Assembly (NCBI GenBank): GCA_963764825.1
Contig: CAVXUA010000008.1
Span: forward strand, 248,001-312,000
Reading direction: 5' to 3'
Length of the DNA: 64,000 nucleotides
Source: JAZGGS01 sp963764825
GTDB taxonomy: Bacteria; Bacteroidota; Ignavibacteria; Ignavibacteriales; Ignavibacteriaceae
Shown: piece by piece, positions 10,313-20,997 of the stretch
Position numbering within the stretch: the stretch's first letter is position 1
Layout of the letters: the number at the start of each line of letters is the position of its first letter
The notes under the pieces: model-generated
Database searches by the model: none
Seen by the model: the letters and a program-made list of their open reading frames with translations, nothing else
What the model was told of the DNA's origin: nothing
Program-made: the position numbers and the translations under genes

Positions 10313-11606
10313 TTAATTCTTATCTTCAGAAGCTTTTTTACCAAATTCCGGATCGATTGGAACAAATTTAGTAATTATAAAAGCAGGAATTGTTGATATG
10401 CATACCCATATAAAAAATTGTTGGTAACCAATTTGCTCCTGTATCCAACCGCTTATCATTCCGGGCAGCATCATTCCCAGAGCCATAAAACCGGTTGCAA
10501 TAGCATAGTGTGCGGTTTTAAACTTTCCCTCGGAAATGTAAATTAAGATATAGTATAAAAGCAGTAAACCCGAATCCATAACCAAACTGCTCTATTGCGA
10601 CTGCAGCATTTATTAATAAAAAATTTGTCGTTTGTGTAAAGGCAAGATAAACATATACAAGATTAGGAATATTTATTGCAATCAGCATCCACCAAATCCA
10701 GAATTTTAGTCCCTTTTTAGCCGCTGCAAATCCGCCTAAAATTCCCCCAACTGATAGAGCAATTACGCCTACCGTACCGTAAACAAATCCAACCTGGCTG
10801 GTTGTTAATGCTAAGCCGCCTGATTCAATTGGATCAAGCAAGAAATGGTGATGCAAGTTTTACAAGCTGTGCTTCCCCAAACCGGTAGAGTAAAATAAAT
10901 CCGAGAATCAGTAAAATACTTTTCTTCTTAAAGAAAGCTACAAAAGTTTCTATAAAATTCTCAATTAAACTTTCAGCTGTAGCACCACTTCTTTTGCTAT
11001 CAGCTTTTGGATGGGGTAGAGACACTGAAGTGATAAATTAAAAAAAGAATGAACAATCCGCTGATTATAAAAAAAATATTGTCCACGCATAAGCAATATC
11101 ACCACTGCTTTCTTCTAATCTGTCCTGCAAGAATGACTAACAAACCCTGTCCTAAAATGAAAAGCGATCCTATAAAACGTAGATCTTACTCCAACAAATA
11201 ATGCCTGGTGGTGTTTTGATAAACCGAGCATGTAAAAACCATCAGCGGCAATATCATAAGTTGCAGAGCTAAAAGCCATCAGCCAGAAAAAAGCCAGAGT
11301 GTACTGAAAAAATTTAGCAGCAGGAATAGTAAATGCAACTCCAGCCAATCCTGCACCTATAAATAACTGGCTGATAATAATCCATGTCCGTTTTGTTTTT
11401 AATAGATCAACAAAGGGACTCCACAGTGGTTTTATTACCCATGGCAAGTAAAGCCAGCTTGTATACAATGCAATTTCAGTGTTGGAAATTCCCAGCCGCT
11501 TGTACATTATAACAGAAACGTACATCACAACTACGTAGGGAAGTCCTTCTGCAAGATAGAGTGAAGGTATCCATGCCCAGGGATTGCGGGTTTCCTTTTT
11601 AAACAT
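10313..11606 (-). CDS. AmpG-like major facilitator permease (several frameshifts)
   Basis: About 430 residues over many hydrophobic segments. It begins MFKKETRNPWAWIPSLYLAE with GLPYVVVMYVSVIMYKRLGI, the N-terminal block of AmpG-type muropeptide permeases and their MFS relatives, followed by LYLPWVIKPLWSPFVDL. Later pieces (PFLLDPIESGGLALTTSQVG across a frame change, IEQFGYGFGFTAFILYL, GMMLPGMISGWIQEQIGYQ) cover the second half. The frame changes near 11170, 11095, 11030, 10845 and 10560. The gene overlaps the kinase upstream by 8 bp (ATGTTTAA) and abuts the serine hydrolase downstream. Expected role: import of anhydromuropeptides or amino sugars for recycling. Substrate is inferred from context. 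Confidence 0.75.
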
Positions 11607-12525
11607 TCAACAATTCCTTAGCAAGCAGAATAGCGCCTATAACAGGGGTGTTGTCAGGTTCTTTGATTTTAACAGAAGAATATTTATCTCAATTTTTTTT
11701 CTTAGCATATCGGAATAAATATTTTTATTTGCGATTAAGTTCCCCGAAAAAGCGATATCCAGTTTTTTTACTTTCATTTTCTTCATCATCGCATTTATAT
11801 GAAGCAGAAGTTCATCAGCTTCTTCATTTAAGATTTGCAAAGCAATTGCATCATTTTCATTAGCTGCTGCAAGAACGATCTCTGCCACTAGAAGCAATAT
11901 CAAAATTATTTTTGTAAACATTAATAATTAAATCGGAGGCAGAAGAAATGTTATACTTTTTATTTAACATTTTAGTTATTAAAGTAGATTTACCTCTTCC
12001 ATCAAGTTCTTTAGCAACAGCAGATAATCCTTTTCTGCCAATCGAATGACCACTTCCTTCATCCCCAATAATTCTCCCAAATCCACCGTTACGGTGCATT
12101 AAACCATTTTTATCTTTTCCAAAAAGAATTGAACCGGTTCCGGCAATTAATATACAACCCGGTTTTCCACTGAAAGCACCTTCCATGGCAATTCGTGAAT
12201 CGCTAACAACTTTAACAGAATTTATTTTAATTCCTTCTCTTTAAAGCATAATTTGTTAAACTTGATTCCAAGTAATGCTTGCATCTTCCTCCCTTCCTGC
12301 ACCTGCTGTACCAATCACAAAGCATTTTACATCAGTAAAATCTGCTTCAATTTTAAAAAGACTACCTTCAATTAATTCAAACAGATTTTTAACAGCAGCA
12401 TCAATTCCAATTGCTAAAAAGTTTGAAGGTTTCCCCAAATTACTATGAAGAATTTTGCCTGAAAGATCTGCAACCGCGCATTCGGTTTTTGTTCCTCCGC
12501 CGTCTATGCCAATTATATATTTCAT
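11599..12525 (-). CDS. BadF/BadG-type N-acetylglucosamine/N-acetylmuramate kinase (frameshifted)
   Basis: About 308 residues. The N-terminus MKYIIGIDGGGTKTECAVAD is the phosphate-1 loop of ASKHA sugar kinases of the BadF/BcrA family (NagK, MurK). GCILIAGTGSILFGKD is the phosphate-2 loop, and GGFGRIIGDEGSGHSIGRKG is highly typical of the GlcNAc kinase branch. The C-terminal part has KLDIAFSGNLIANKNIYSD and, in another frame, PDNTPVIGAILLAKELLNV. The frame changes near 12270, 12243, 11885 and 11660. As the first gene of the minus-strand operon it would phosphorylate GlcNAc or MurNAc freed from the cell wall, in the cytoplasm. Which sugar cannot be told from sequence. Confidence 0.82.
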
Positions 12526-12687
12526 TTCGGTTATAAATTTTAACTAAAACTTTACGAAGTTACAAAATTGGCAATGAAAAAATAGTAGACATTGGATATT
12601 TTTTTTTCTGATCAGTACAAAATTAGAATGATGAATTGCTTCTCTCAATTTATTATATTCATACCACGAAAAGATTTAAATAAATAA

Positions 12688-14182
12688 ATGGTTCATATGA
12701 GTAACCTTGAGAAATATTTTGCACCTTTCCGCGAAAATATAATTGGTTATAATAAAACCATTGCTACTCCATATGGTAAAAAGAAAATTGTATATACCGA
12801 CTGGATTGCCAGTGGAAGATTATATAAATCGATTGAGCAAAAAATAAGTAATGATTTTGGTCCGCTTGTTGGTAATACTCATTCGGAATCGAGTGCTACT
12901 GGTAGCATCGATGACATACGTGCATACCACGAAGCACACAATATAATTAAGAAACATTGTAATGCAGGTAAAGATGATGTAATTATAACTGCGGGCTCAG
13001 GGATGACAGGATTGATCTGTAAATTCCAAAGATTGCTTGGGATTAAAAGTTCCGGAACAGTTAAGTCGATTACATTCAAGTTACCTGAAGAACTTCGCCC
13101 GGTAGTGTTTGTTACTCATATGGAGCATCACTCTAATCAAACTACCTGGCTTGAGACAATTGCAGATGTTGTTATCCTCGATCCGGATGATAGAGGTTTA
13201 GTTGATTTAAATAATCTTGAAGTGGAAGTAAGCAAGTATAAAAACAGGGAACTAAAAATCGGTGCCTTTTCTTCATGTTCAAATGTAACGGGTATTGAAT
13301 CACCATATCATAAAATGGCAAAGATTGTGCACAAATACGGAGGTTATTGTTTTATAGATTTTGCTGCTTCTGCACCGTATGTAAAAATTGATATGCATCC
13401 TAGAAGATACTGAAGAAAAACTGGATGCGATTTTCTTCTCACCACATAAATTTTTAGGTGGTCCCGGTTCATCAGGTGTTATGATTTTTGATTCTCAATT
13501 GTACAAAAATAAGGTGCCGGATCATCCAGGTGGAGGAACAGTAGATTGGACAAATCCCTGGGGACAGCATAAATTTGTTTCGAATATTGAAGCAAGGGAA
13601 GATGGTGGAACTCCAGCATTCCTTCAGGCGATAAGAGCCGCTCTCTGCATCAAATTAAAGGAAGCAATGGGTATTGAAAATATGGAGATACGCGAGAAAG
13701 AATTGGTTAAAATTGCCTTCGAAGAGATGCGAAAAATACCCGGTTTGTATATTCTTGCAGGTAACATTGTAGAACGATTAGGAGCAATTTCATTTTATGT
13801 TGAGGATATTCATTATAACTTAATTGTAAAGCTGCTTAACGATCGTTTCGGTGTGCAGGTTAGAGGAGGTTGTTCATGTGCCGGAACTTATGGGCACTAC
13901 CTGTTGCATGTAGATCCATCTCGTTCAAAAACAATTACCGATAAAATTAATACTGGCGACTTATCCGATAAACCCGGCTGGGTAAGAATGTCTATTCATC
14001 CAACAATGACCAATGACGAGCTTTACTTTGTTATAAAAGCAATTAGTGATGTGGTTAAAAATATTAGCAGCTGGGAAAAGGACTACACGTATGATATTGG
14101 AAAGAATGAATTTTTTCATATTTCATCAAATGGGAATGAAGCAGAAAAAGTGAAGAACTGGTTTGAAATTTCAGAAAAGTAA
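12688..14182 (+). CDS. Class V aminotransferase-fold PLP enzyme (one frameshift)
   Basis: About 497 residues. The first half holds the substrate/cofactor segment GNTHSESSATGSIDDIRAYH and the PLP-binding Asp in YCFIDFAASAPYV. The second half starts with FFSPHKFLGGPGSSGVMIF, where K is the Schiff-base lysine of cysteine-desulfurase-like enzymes, and contains RGGCSCAGTYGHYLL. The frame changes near 13400, where removing one base from CATCCTAGAAG restores the family sequence. It resembles an uncharacterised group of about 490-residue enzymes related to selenocysteine lyase/cysteine desulfurase; the reaction is not known to me. The ATG at 12688 is used; 12697 is equally possible. It is transcribed divergently from the recycling operon. 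Confidence 0.75.
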
Positions 14183-14327
14183 TCTGTTTAAGAGAAGTAA
14201 GATTATCAACTGCCTACCTGTTGAATTTCATCATTTTAAAATTATATTATTAGTTAAGAGTTATAATTACTAATATTAAATTCATCTTAATCGTTCTCGG
14301 AATCTACAAAAAGAAAAGGAGATAATT

Positions 14328-15056
14328 ATGGCTGTTGGCGTTTATGAAAAATGCAAACGGTACATTGAATTGCACACCACTGAAAAAGTTACTCCTTCGT
14401 TTTTACCAAAACATCTCTATCCTGCTATAACTATATCCCGGCAAACAGGTGCAGGCGCTAAACCAGTTTGCGAAAAATTAATCGAAATAATGGATGAATA
14501 TTCCGCTCCTGAAAATGTATCGTGGGCTTACTTCGATAAAAACCTGATTGAAAAAGTTCTTGAAGATCATAATATGCCGGAGCAAATAAAAGATTTTATG
14601 TATGAAACAAAATATAATCATGTAAGTGCCGCTGTAAATGAACTGCTGGGACTTAAACCTGCGGAATGGACGATAATCCATAAAACTACCGATACGATTC
14701 TTCAATTGGCAAGAATGGGTAACGTAATTATAGTTGGGCGGGGAGCTAATATTATTACCTCCAAACTAAAAAATACTTTTCACATTAGATTAATCGCATC
14801 CTTAGAAAAACGTATTGAGCATATGATGGATTTAATGGAGTTTTAATGAAAAAGAAGCTGCTGCTCATATTAAAGAGGGAGATGAGAACAGGAAGAAGTA
14901 TATTAAATCTTATTTTAATGTTGATATAGAAGATCCCTTATTATATCATATGATTGTGAATACAGATTTGTTAACTCACAGATGGGGCAGCTTACTCTAA
15001 TTGCTGAAGCTGTGGTTCAAAAGTTTTCTCATTTGTTCCCGCAGTTCAGTCATTAA
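14328..15056 (+). CDS. Cytidylate kinase-like family protein (two frameshifts)
   Basis: About 242 residues, preceded by a clear Shine-Dalgarno sequence (AAGGAGAT, 14315-14322). ITISRQTGAGAKPVCEKL is the glycine-rich nucleotide loop of the cytidylate-kinase-like family (PF13189 type), and NVIIVGRGANIITSKL and HIRLIASLEKRIEHM are its conserved core strands. The frame changes near 14845; the next frame gives KEAAAHIKEGDENRKKYIK and DPLLYHMIVNTDLLTH, the family's lid and C-terminal blocks. A second change near 14990 leads to LIAEAVVQKFSHLF and the stop at 15056. It is not the housekeeping cmk; the true substrate is unknown. Confidence 0.72.
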
Positions 15057-15085
15057 ACTTGTATAAAAAAGGTCGCTTTGAAAAG

Positions 15086-16683
15086 TTATTTCTCAAATTC
15101 TTCTATAATTTGCTGAATATCATTTTCAGTTAATCCTTCACCGTAAATTATTTCTTTAGCTGGCTGTTTCGGTTCTTCTCTCTTTACGGTTTCTTTTGTG
15201 TATTGATAAGAATCTTTTAAAGGCGGGTTGCCTGCGCGTTCTCTCAATCTTTCCTCTATCTCTTTTATAAACCAGTCTTTAGCTCCTTTGTACTTTTGAA
15301 CATCAAACTTGGTAACACTTTTTCCTTTATTAACAGGATTGGTTTCGAAGGCAAGACTTTTAACGTTTATAAGATGCTCTGCTGTTACATTATCTGAGAT
15401 TATAGAACCTCCCCAAGTTCCCGGTCCTAAAGTAAGTGATGGCTTAAGTGCGGTAGTGTAGCCAACAGCTCCAACTGAAGCTGGAGTATTTACCAAAATT
15501 CTGAACGCAGGTTTTTCCAGGGCAAACTTCATAATAATCGGTTCATCGTTTGAATGAATAACCATCGTATGACCGATGCCGCCGAACTGCAGAAGATCAA
15601 TACACCTGTGGCAGCCCTCGAGCCAGCCATCTGCAGAATAGAAAGCAAGTACGGGCGATAATTTTTCAATGGATAACGGTTCGGTTTTCCCAACTTCAAA
15701 ACATTCTGCTAAAAGCACTTTTGTATTTTCAGGGACAGAAAAACCAGCATAGTTTGCAATGAATGCAGCGGGCTTTCCTACAATTTCAGGATTTATCCTA
15801 AGATTTGTTTGAATTGCTTTGGCAAGCTTTTCCTTTTCTTCCGCATTTACAAAATAACATCCCAGGTATTTTGCTTCCTCAATTACTTTTTCTTTTAAAG
15901 GAAGATCTACAATCATTGCCTGCTCGGAAGAACAAAGTGTGCCGTTATCAAATGTAGTTCCGTATATAATATCAGCAACTGCCTTTTTATAATCTGCGGT
16001 TCGTTCAATAAATGCAGGTACATTTCCTGGTCCAACGCCGTATGCTGGTTTACCTGCACTGTAAGCTGCTTTAACCATCGGCGTGCTGCCGGTTGCAAGA
16101 ATAACTGAAATGTTTTTATCCTTCATCAAAGCTTCTGTGCCTTCAATTGTTGGTTCCGATAGGCACTGAATTAATCCTTTAGGAGCACCCGCGCTTTCTG
16201 CAGCTTCCCATTAAAATATTTAAAGATTCAGCTATACATTTTACAGTTGCAGGATGAGGACTTGCAACCATTGCATTCCTGCCTTTTAAAGAAATAAGAG
16301 CTTTAAACATTGCTGTAGCAGTAGGATTCGTGGAAGGAATTAACGCACACACAACTCCCATTGGTGCAGCAATTTTTAATACTTTCCCATCAGCTTCTTC
16401 ACCAATAATTCCAACGGTCTTTAAGATTTTTAATTGATTCATAAACATTTTTTGTGCTGAACTGGTTCTTGATAACTTTATCATCGTAAACTCCAAAGCC
16501 GCTTTCATCACAAGCCATCTTTGCAAGTTTTTCTGATGCAGCATAACCTGCTTCTGCCATTGCTTTAACAATTTTATCAACCTGCTGCTGGCTAAAGTGT
16601 TTATATTCTTGCTGTGCTTCTTTTGCTTTGGCTGCTAAATTACGGGCTTCCTGAATTGAGAGAAGGTCTTTATCCAAAATCAT
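15086..16683 (-). CDS. CoA-acylating aldehyde dehydrogenase (acetaldehyde dehydrogenase type), frameshifted
   Basis: About 531 residues. Blocks GVVCALIPSTNPTATAMFKA, GVGPGNVPAFIERTAD, FDNGTLCSSEQAMIV (Cys is the thioester nucleophile) and LKPSLTLGPGTWGGSI place it with the N-terminal half of AdhE, EutE/PduP and sulfoacetaldehyde dehydrogenase: aldehyde + CoA + NAD+ to acyl-CoA + NADH. There is no alcohol-dehydrogenase half. The C-terminal about 50 residues (charged, ending LTENDIQQIIEEFEK) are a helical tail. The frame changes near 16420 and 16195. The ATG at 16683 follows an AGGAG at 16691-16695. It has its own promoter (16708-16738) and is probably separate from the sensor system upstream. 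The physiological aldehyde is not determined. Confidence 0.78.
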
Positions 16684-16707
16684 TTTAATACTCCTGGTTG
16701 CTTCAAG

Positions 16708-16738
16708 CAAATATATTCAACCTAAGTATGAGTTTCAA
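16708..16738 (-). promoter_or_regulatory. Bacteroidota-type promoter of the aldehyde dehydrogenase gene
   Basis: On the minus strand a TTG at 16736-16738 is followed after 20 bp by TATATTTG (16715-16708), matching the TTTG/TAnnTTTG -33/-7 pattern of Bacteroidota sigma factors. Transcription would start around 16701, about 18 bp before the ATG and just upstream of its Shine-Dalgarno sequence. Confidence 0.5.
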
Positions 16739-16757
16739 TTTAAAGGAAGGAATTTTT

Positions 16758-17507
16758 TTATAATGTTGTCTTGAGTTTTGTCAATCCTGTTCGGCTTACA
16801 GGAAGCTGCTTTCCGTTTTTTAAAATAATCTGATAAGAATCTTTACCGGACTGCTCAAGGTGCTGGATAAATTCAACATTAATAATGTAAGAGCGGTGAA
16901 TCCTTATAAAAGAATTTTCGTTAAGATGATTTTCAAAATATTTCATCGTTTTTTGCTTCAAAAATCTTCCAAGCTCGCTGTTAATCATTACATAATCATC
17001 CTGGGCTTCAATCCATTTTATTTTTTCAACAGGAACGATCGAAATTTTTGCGCCGTCTTTTATAACAACTCTTTCAAGGAATTCAATTTTTTTATCATTA
17101 TGATCTATAATGTTTTTAATTACAGAGTCTTGTTTAAATTTATCCTGAAGCTGCAGGAAAGCTTTATCTAAAGCTGCGTTAAACCGTTCTTCAGAAAATG
17201 GTTTTAGAAGGTAATCGGCGGCGTTAACTTCAAATGCTTTTATTGCATAATGATCATAAGCAGTTGTAAAAATAATTAAAGGTGGATCTTCAAGCAGTTC
17301 AAGCATTTCAAATCCATTAATTTTCGGCATCTGGATATCCAGAAAAACAATATCGGGTTTTAGCTCATTGATTTTTATTATTGCATCAAAACCGTTTGCG
17401 CATTCTGCAAGGATTTCAAGATTAGAATGCTTAGCAAGATAACCCCTGGTAATATCACGGGCTAACTTTTCATCATCAATTATTATTGTGGTTACTTTAT
17501 CACTCAT
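16758..17507 (-). CDS. LytTR-family response regulator
   Basis: About 249 residues, intact. The receiver domain has the acidic pair in TIIIDDEKLARD, the phospho-acceptor Asp in PDIVFLDIQMPKINGFEML, the Thr in IIFTTAYDHYAIKAF and the Lys in DYLLKPFSEERF. The C-terminal LytTR DNA-binding domain (about residues 150-249) shows IKWIEAQDDYVMI, FIRIHRSYIINVEFI and LKNGKQLPVSRTGLTKLK. The start at 17507 (MSDKVTTI) is preferred over 17522. The histidine kinase gene ends 48 bp upstream on the same strand, so the two form a LytS/LytR-type pair that probably responds to envelope state. Confidence 0.92.
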   Translation of the reverse strand: MSDKVTTIIIDDEKLARDITRGYLAKHSNLEILAECANGFDAIIKINELKPDIVFLDIQMPKINGFEMLELLEDPPLIIFTTAYDHYAIKAFEVNAADYLLKPFSEERFNAALDKAFLQLQDKFKQDSVIKNIIDHNDKKIEFLERVVIKDGAKISIVPVEKIKWIEAQDDYVMINSELGRFLKQKTMKYFENHLNENSFIRIHRSYIINVEFIQHLEQSGKDSYQIILKNGKQLPVSRTGLTKLKTTL

Positions 17508-17555
17508 AATATCCTTTAGCAATTTATATAGTTAATTGATTTACCCGGTGCTAGA

Positions 17556-18614
17556 TTAACTTTCCATCGGAATAAATAGCGTTACACTAAATTTACCTTT
17601 TTCTTTTTTTACATCCATTAAATTATCCTGATGATAAATCAATTTCAATCTTTCATAAATATTTTTCAAACCAACACCGGTTCCTTTTTGGGGTGAAGAG
17701 GTTTCATCAAAATCATTTTCAATTGAAATTTTTAAAAACTCATTTTGACGGCTACATCTTAAAGTTAATATAACTTTATCAAGGGTTTCATAAACAGCAT
17801 GCTTAATAACATTTTCAAAAAGCGGCTGCAGAATCATATTTGGAATTTCAACTTTTTCACACTCTTCTTCAATTTCTTCTTTAAATTCAAACTTATCTTC
17901 AAAACGAACCTTTTCAATTTCAAGGTAAAGTCGGATATTTTTCAGTTCCTCACTAAGTTTATTTTTTTCACGATCATTTGTTGCAAGTATATAGCGCAAA
18001 AAGTCTGCAAGTTTAAGGATCATACTCTTTGCTTTAACGGGATCGATTTCAGTTAAAGCGCTTATCGAGTTTAAACTGTTAAAAATAAAATGCGGATTGA
18101 TCTGGAACTTTAATGATTTTAATTCAGCTTCTGTCACTAATCCTTTAAGCTCAGATTCTTTTAATTTTCTTTCCTGAAAACCAGTATAATATGTAACTAA
18201 ATAATAGTATGAGGTGATGAGTGCATAGAACATTATTCCAACTAAAAATCTCCATAAAAGTGTACTGAAGAAAAATGATTCATATTCATCACCAAAACCG
18301 AATAACACCGATCATCATGATGTAAACCACTACAATCCACAAAGTAGAAGAGATAATTATGGTTAATTCATGGCTGACTAGAACTTTTAATAAGGAAGTT
18401 TTTTCAATTGAAATATATTTTGTAGGGTAATATAAAGTTAGGGTAAATCCCATTAATACAATGGTTGAAACCAGGCTTTCAACAGATGAAGTTTAAGATC
18501 TAATTTAAGTCCAAAATAGAGAATGCTAAAGCTGATAACAGCAAAGGAAAATCCGAAAACGAGCAGATAGATAGAGAAATTTTTTACGTTTTTAAGGAAT
18601 GGATTATCTTGCAT
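17556..18614 (-). CDS. LytS/YehU-type sensor histidine kinase (two frameshifts)
   Basis: About 352 residues. The N-terminus (MQDNPFLKNVKNFSIYLLVF) begins four predicted membrane helices and crosses frame changes near 18490 and 18305. The cytoplasmic part has the His_kinase domain LKFQINPHFIFNSLNSISAL, with the phospho-acceptor His in NPHFIFN, and the ATPase motifs ILQPLFENVIKHAV (N box) and GTGVGLKNIYERLKLIY (G box). This is the typical architecture of kinases paired with LytTR regulators. It starts 12 bp after the LiaF-like gene stops, and the regulator gene follows downstream, so the three genes read as one operon. Confidence 0.87.
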
Positions 18615-18626
18615 TGTTTTCGGCTA

Positions 18627-19346
18627 TCATAGATAAGTTTTGATTTCACCACCGCCAAACATTGCCAATCCTTTAATGTGAAGAGTTCTTGAATGATCGA
18701 TTGCAACTGCAGGATTCCTAACACTTTTATTAGAAAAACCTCCCAGGATTGAAGTAACATTAACAACAACATTCCAGTCTTTAGGAACAATAATTGTTGT
18801 TCCTCCAAAAATTGTAAGCACATCAACAACATTATCGCCTGGGGCAAGGCTGCAGTTCATTAAATTTATTTCTGAACCGCCGAAAATCGCAGTTATGTTT
18901 CCCCCTTTAAAATTATCTGATGAAATTACCTTTGTACCACCCCCGAATATTGCAACATCATCTATCTTGTCCTTATTAATTGTTCCATCTCCTTCACCTA
19001 AAGATCCTCCGAGCAGGCTTTTCCTCTTTTAAAAATTATAAAAATTCCAAAGAGTATTAGCAAAACCGGTATAACAATTCCGCCATCATATTCAATTTGC
19101 GGATAGATTCTGGGAATCAGAAAGAAAATACCCAGCCCGGTTAATAATCCACCGGTTAACCTTTTTTGAAGTGTTAATTAAGATGAACAACCCAATTACA
19201 AGCATTACAAAAGGCCAGGAAAATATAACCCGCCCAATATGAAAATCCAGAACATTGAGTGAGTTAAGCAGAAATAATCCACCTAATAATATTAGTATCC
19301 CACCCAGTGCTACTCTTTTATCTAATCCATTTTGTGTTTCAGCCAT
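18627..19346 (-). CDS. LiaF-like membrane protein with DUF5668-type N-terminus (frameshifted)
   Basis: About 240 residues. The N-terminal half has paired hydrophobic helices (ALGGILILLGGLFLLNSLNV, SWPFVMLVIGLFILI) of the LiaI/LiaF-like transmembrane type. After a frame change near 19160 the sequence continues with more membrane helices. The C-terminal half has repeated VxVLTIFGGTTIIVP and LHIKGLAMFGGGEIK strands, the cell-wall-active-antibiotic-response (LiaF C-terminal/DUF2807-like) beta fold. Further frame changes lie near 19025 and 18865. In Firmicutes, LiaF restrains a cell-envelope stress sensor. Here the gene directly precedes a LytS-type kinase and LytTR regulator, so a similar accessory role is plausible but inferred. 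Confidence 0.72.
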
Positions 19347-19453
19347 TTTTTATTCCTCTTCTTTCCAAAATTTCTACCAAAACCTATGTAAAATTGGGTT
19401 GTGATAAAAGAAGAAATCGGTGAGTTGCAGGTTTTTGTCGGTAAAGGGCTAGT

Positions 19454-19481
19454 TAATTATAAAACGGGAGCCAAAGCTCCC
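19454..19481 (-). terminator. Probable terminator of the methionine gamma-lyase-type gene
   Basis: A 6-bp GC-rich stem GGGAGC/GCTCCC (19466-19481) with a 4-nt loop lies 26 bp past the stop codon at 19508. On the minus strand it is followed by GTTTTATAATT. The T tract is short, so strength is uncertain. Confidence 0.5.
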
Positions 19482-19507
19482 ATAAAATTATTAAATCATG
19501 AAAGGAA

Positions 19508-20730
19508 TTATGAGGCACTTTCTTCAACAAGAGTTGCTTCTTTTACTTTTTCCAGTGCCTGTTCCAAATCTGCTATCAAGTCATCCGCGTTTTCAATTCC
19601 CACAGAAAGGCGAACTAAACCATCTGTTATTCCACCAGCAACTCGTGCTTCTTTCCCCATCGAAAAATGAGTCATGCTGGCAGGATGCTGAATAAGAGAT
19701 TCAACTCCACCCAAGACTTACAGCAAGCTGGCAAAGTTTAACAGAATTCATTAAGAATCTTCCTGCTTCCATTCCACCTTCAATTTCAAACTTTATCATT
19801 CCCCCAGGTGCTTTATGTTGCTTTTGTCCAAGTTCATAATTCGGATGGCTTTTTAATCCTGGAAATCTTATTTCTTTTACTAGCGGATGTTTCTCAAGCC
19901 ATTCAGCAATTATTTTGTGCATTACTACTATGTTTTTCCATTCTGATAGCCAAAGTTTTCAATCCCCTGTGAACGAGAAATGAATTAAATGGATCAATTA
20001 CACCGCCCAATTTGGTTTAAGAACTTTTCTAAAACTCTTATAAGTTTCTTCATCCTTGACAACAATAATTCCTCCCACAACATCTGCATGCCCGTTTAGG
20101 AATTTTGTTAAACTGTGCATTACAACATCTGCCCCAAGCATTAAAGGATTTTGCAAAGCAGGACTCATAAAAGTATTATCAACTACAACTTTTGCATTTA
20201 TCCTTATTAGCAATTTTAGAAATTTCTGCAAGATCCGAAATACATAATGTTGGGTTGCCGGGAGTTTCAACATAAATAACTTTTGTGTTTGGTTTTATTG
20301 CCTTCTTAACAGCATCAATATCTGATGAATCAACTGAAGTTGTTTCAACACCAAACTTTTTCATTATTGTATTAAGCAAAGTGATTGTGGGTCCGTAAAC
20401 AGCAGCAGAGCAAACAACATGATCGCCGGCGGAAAGCAGACTTGCAAAAATTGTGTGAATTGCAGCCATTCCGCTTCCGCAACCAAGTGCTTTGTATCCG
20501 CCTTCAAGTTCTGCAATTGCATTTTCCATTGCTTCAATTGTAGGATTAAGCATCCTTGTGTAAATGTATCCTTTTTCTTCACCTGCAAATAAAGAAGCTC
20601 CGTGCTGTGCAGATTTGAATTTAAAAGTTGATGTCTGGTAAATTGGCGGAACAACTGCTCCATACTCATATTCACCAACTCCTGAATGAACACATTTAGT
20701 TTGAAAATCTACATTTTTTGTATGTTTCAT
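19508..20730 (-). CDS. Cys/Met metabolism PLP enzyme, methionine gamma-lyase/cystathionine gamma-synthase type (frameshifted)
   Basis: About 405 residues. It opens with TKCVHSGVGEYEYGAVVPPI and YIYTRMLNPTIEAMENAIAE, the hallmark of the Cys/Met PLP family. The cofactor lysine lies in VVMHSLTKFLNGHADVVGG, and VVDNTFMSPALQNPL and RLSVGIENADDLIADLEQAL complete the fold. The frame changes near 20215, 20000, 19930 and 19715. At the position of the catalytic Cys of Pseudomonas methionine gamma-lyase the sequence reads AAVYGPTITLL, so that Cys is absent, as in many lyases and in gamma-synthases. Thus the reaction (L-methionine breakdown to methanethiol, or cystathionine synthesis) stays open. It starts behind a GGGAG at about 8 bp and is divergent from metG. 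Confidence 0.78.
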
Positions 20731-20997
20731 TTAAAATTCTCCCTGGTAAGTACTTATTAAAATCGATTTAATTAGATGATGGATGGATAATTAAAACTTC
20801 AAACCTCAAAATTCACATAGTTACTATTATTTGACTATGAAAAATAATCTTAATTATTTTTATAATCCAGAGAGAATAAAAGTAGAAAATCCGATTATAG
20901 TAATACTCTAATAAATTAACTCCGTTTAAGATCATTACAAATCCTCTCTAAAATTCTTATATTTCAATTTCTTATTTAAAAAAATTGTAGAGAAAAC

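Noticed and set aside
10313..12525. Frame breaks in the kinase and AmpG genes as evidence of pseudogenes
   Set aside because: Each fragment keeps its motifs and the gene junctions (8-bp overlap, abutting stop/start) are preserved; sequence error is likelier than decay.
20731..20997. Possible SAM or other riboswitch in the gap between metG and the methionine gamma-lyase-type gene
   Set aside because: I looked on both strands for SAM-riboswitch cores and a leader hairpin and saw none; the gap is AT-rich and unstructured to the eye.
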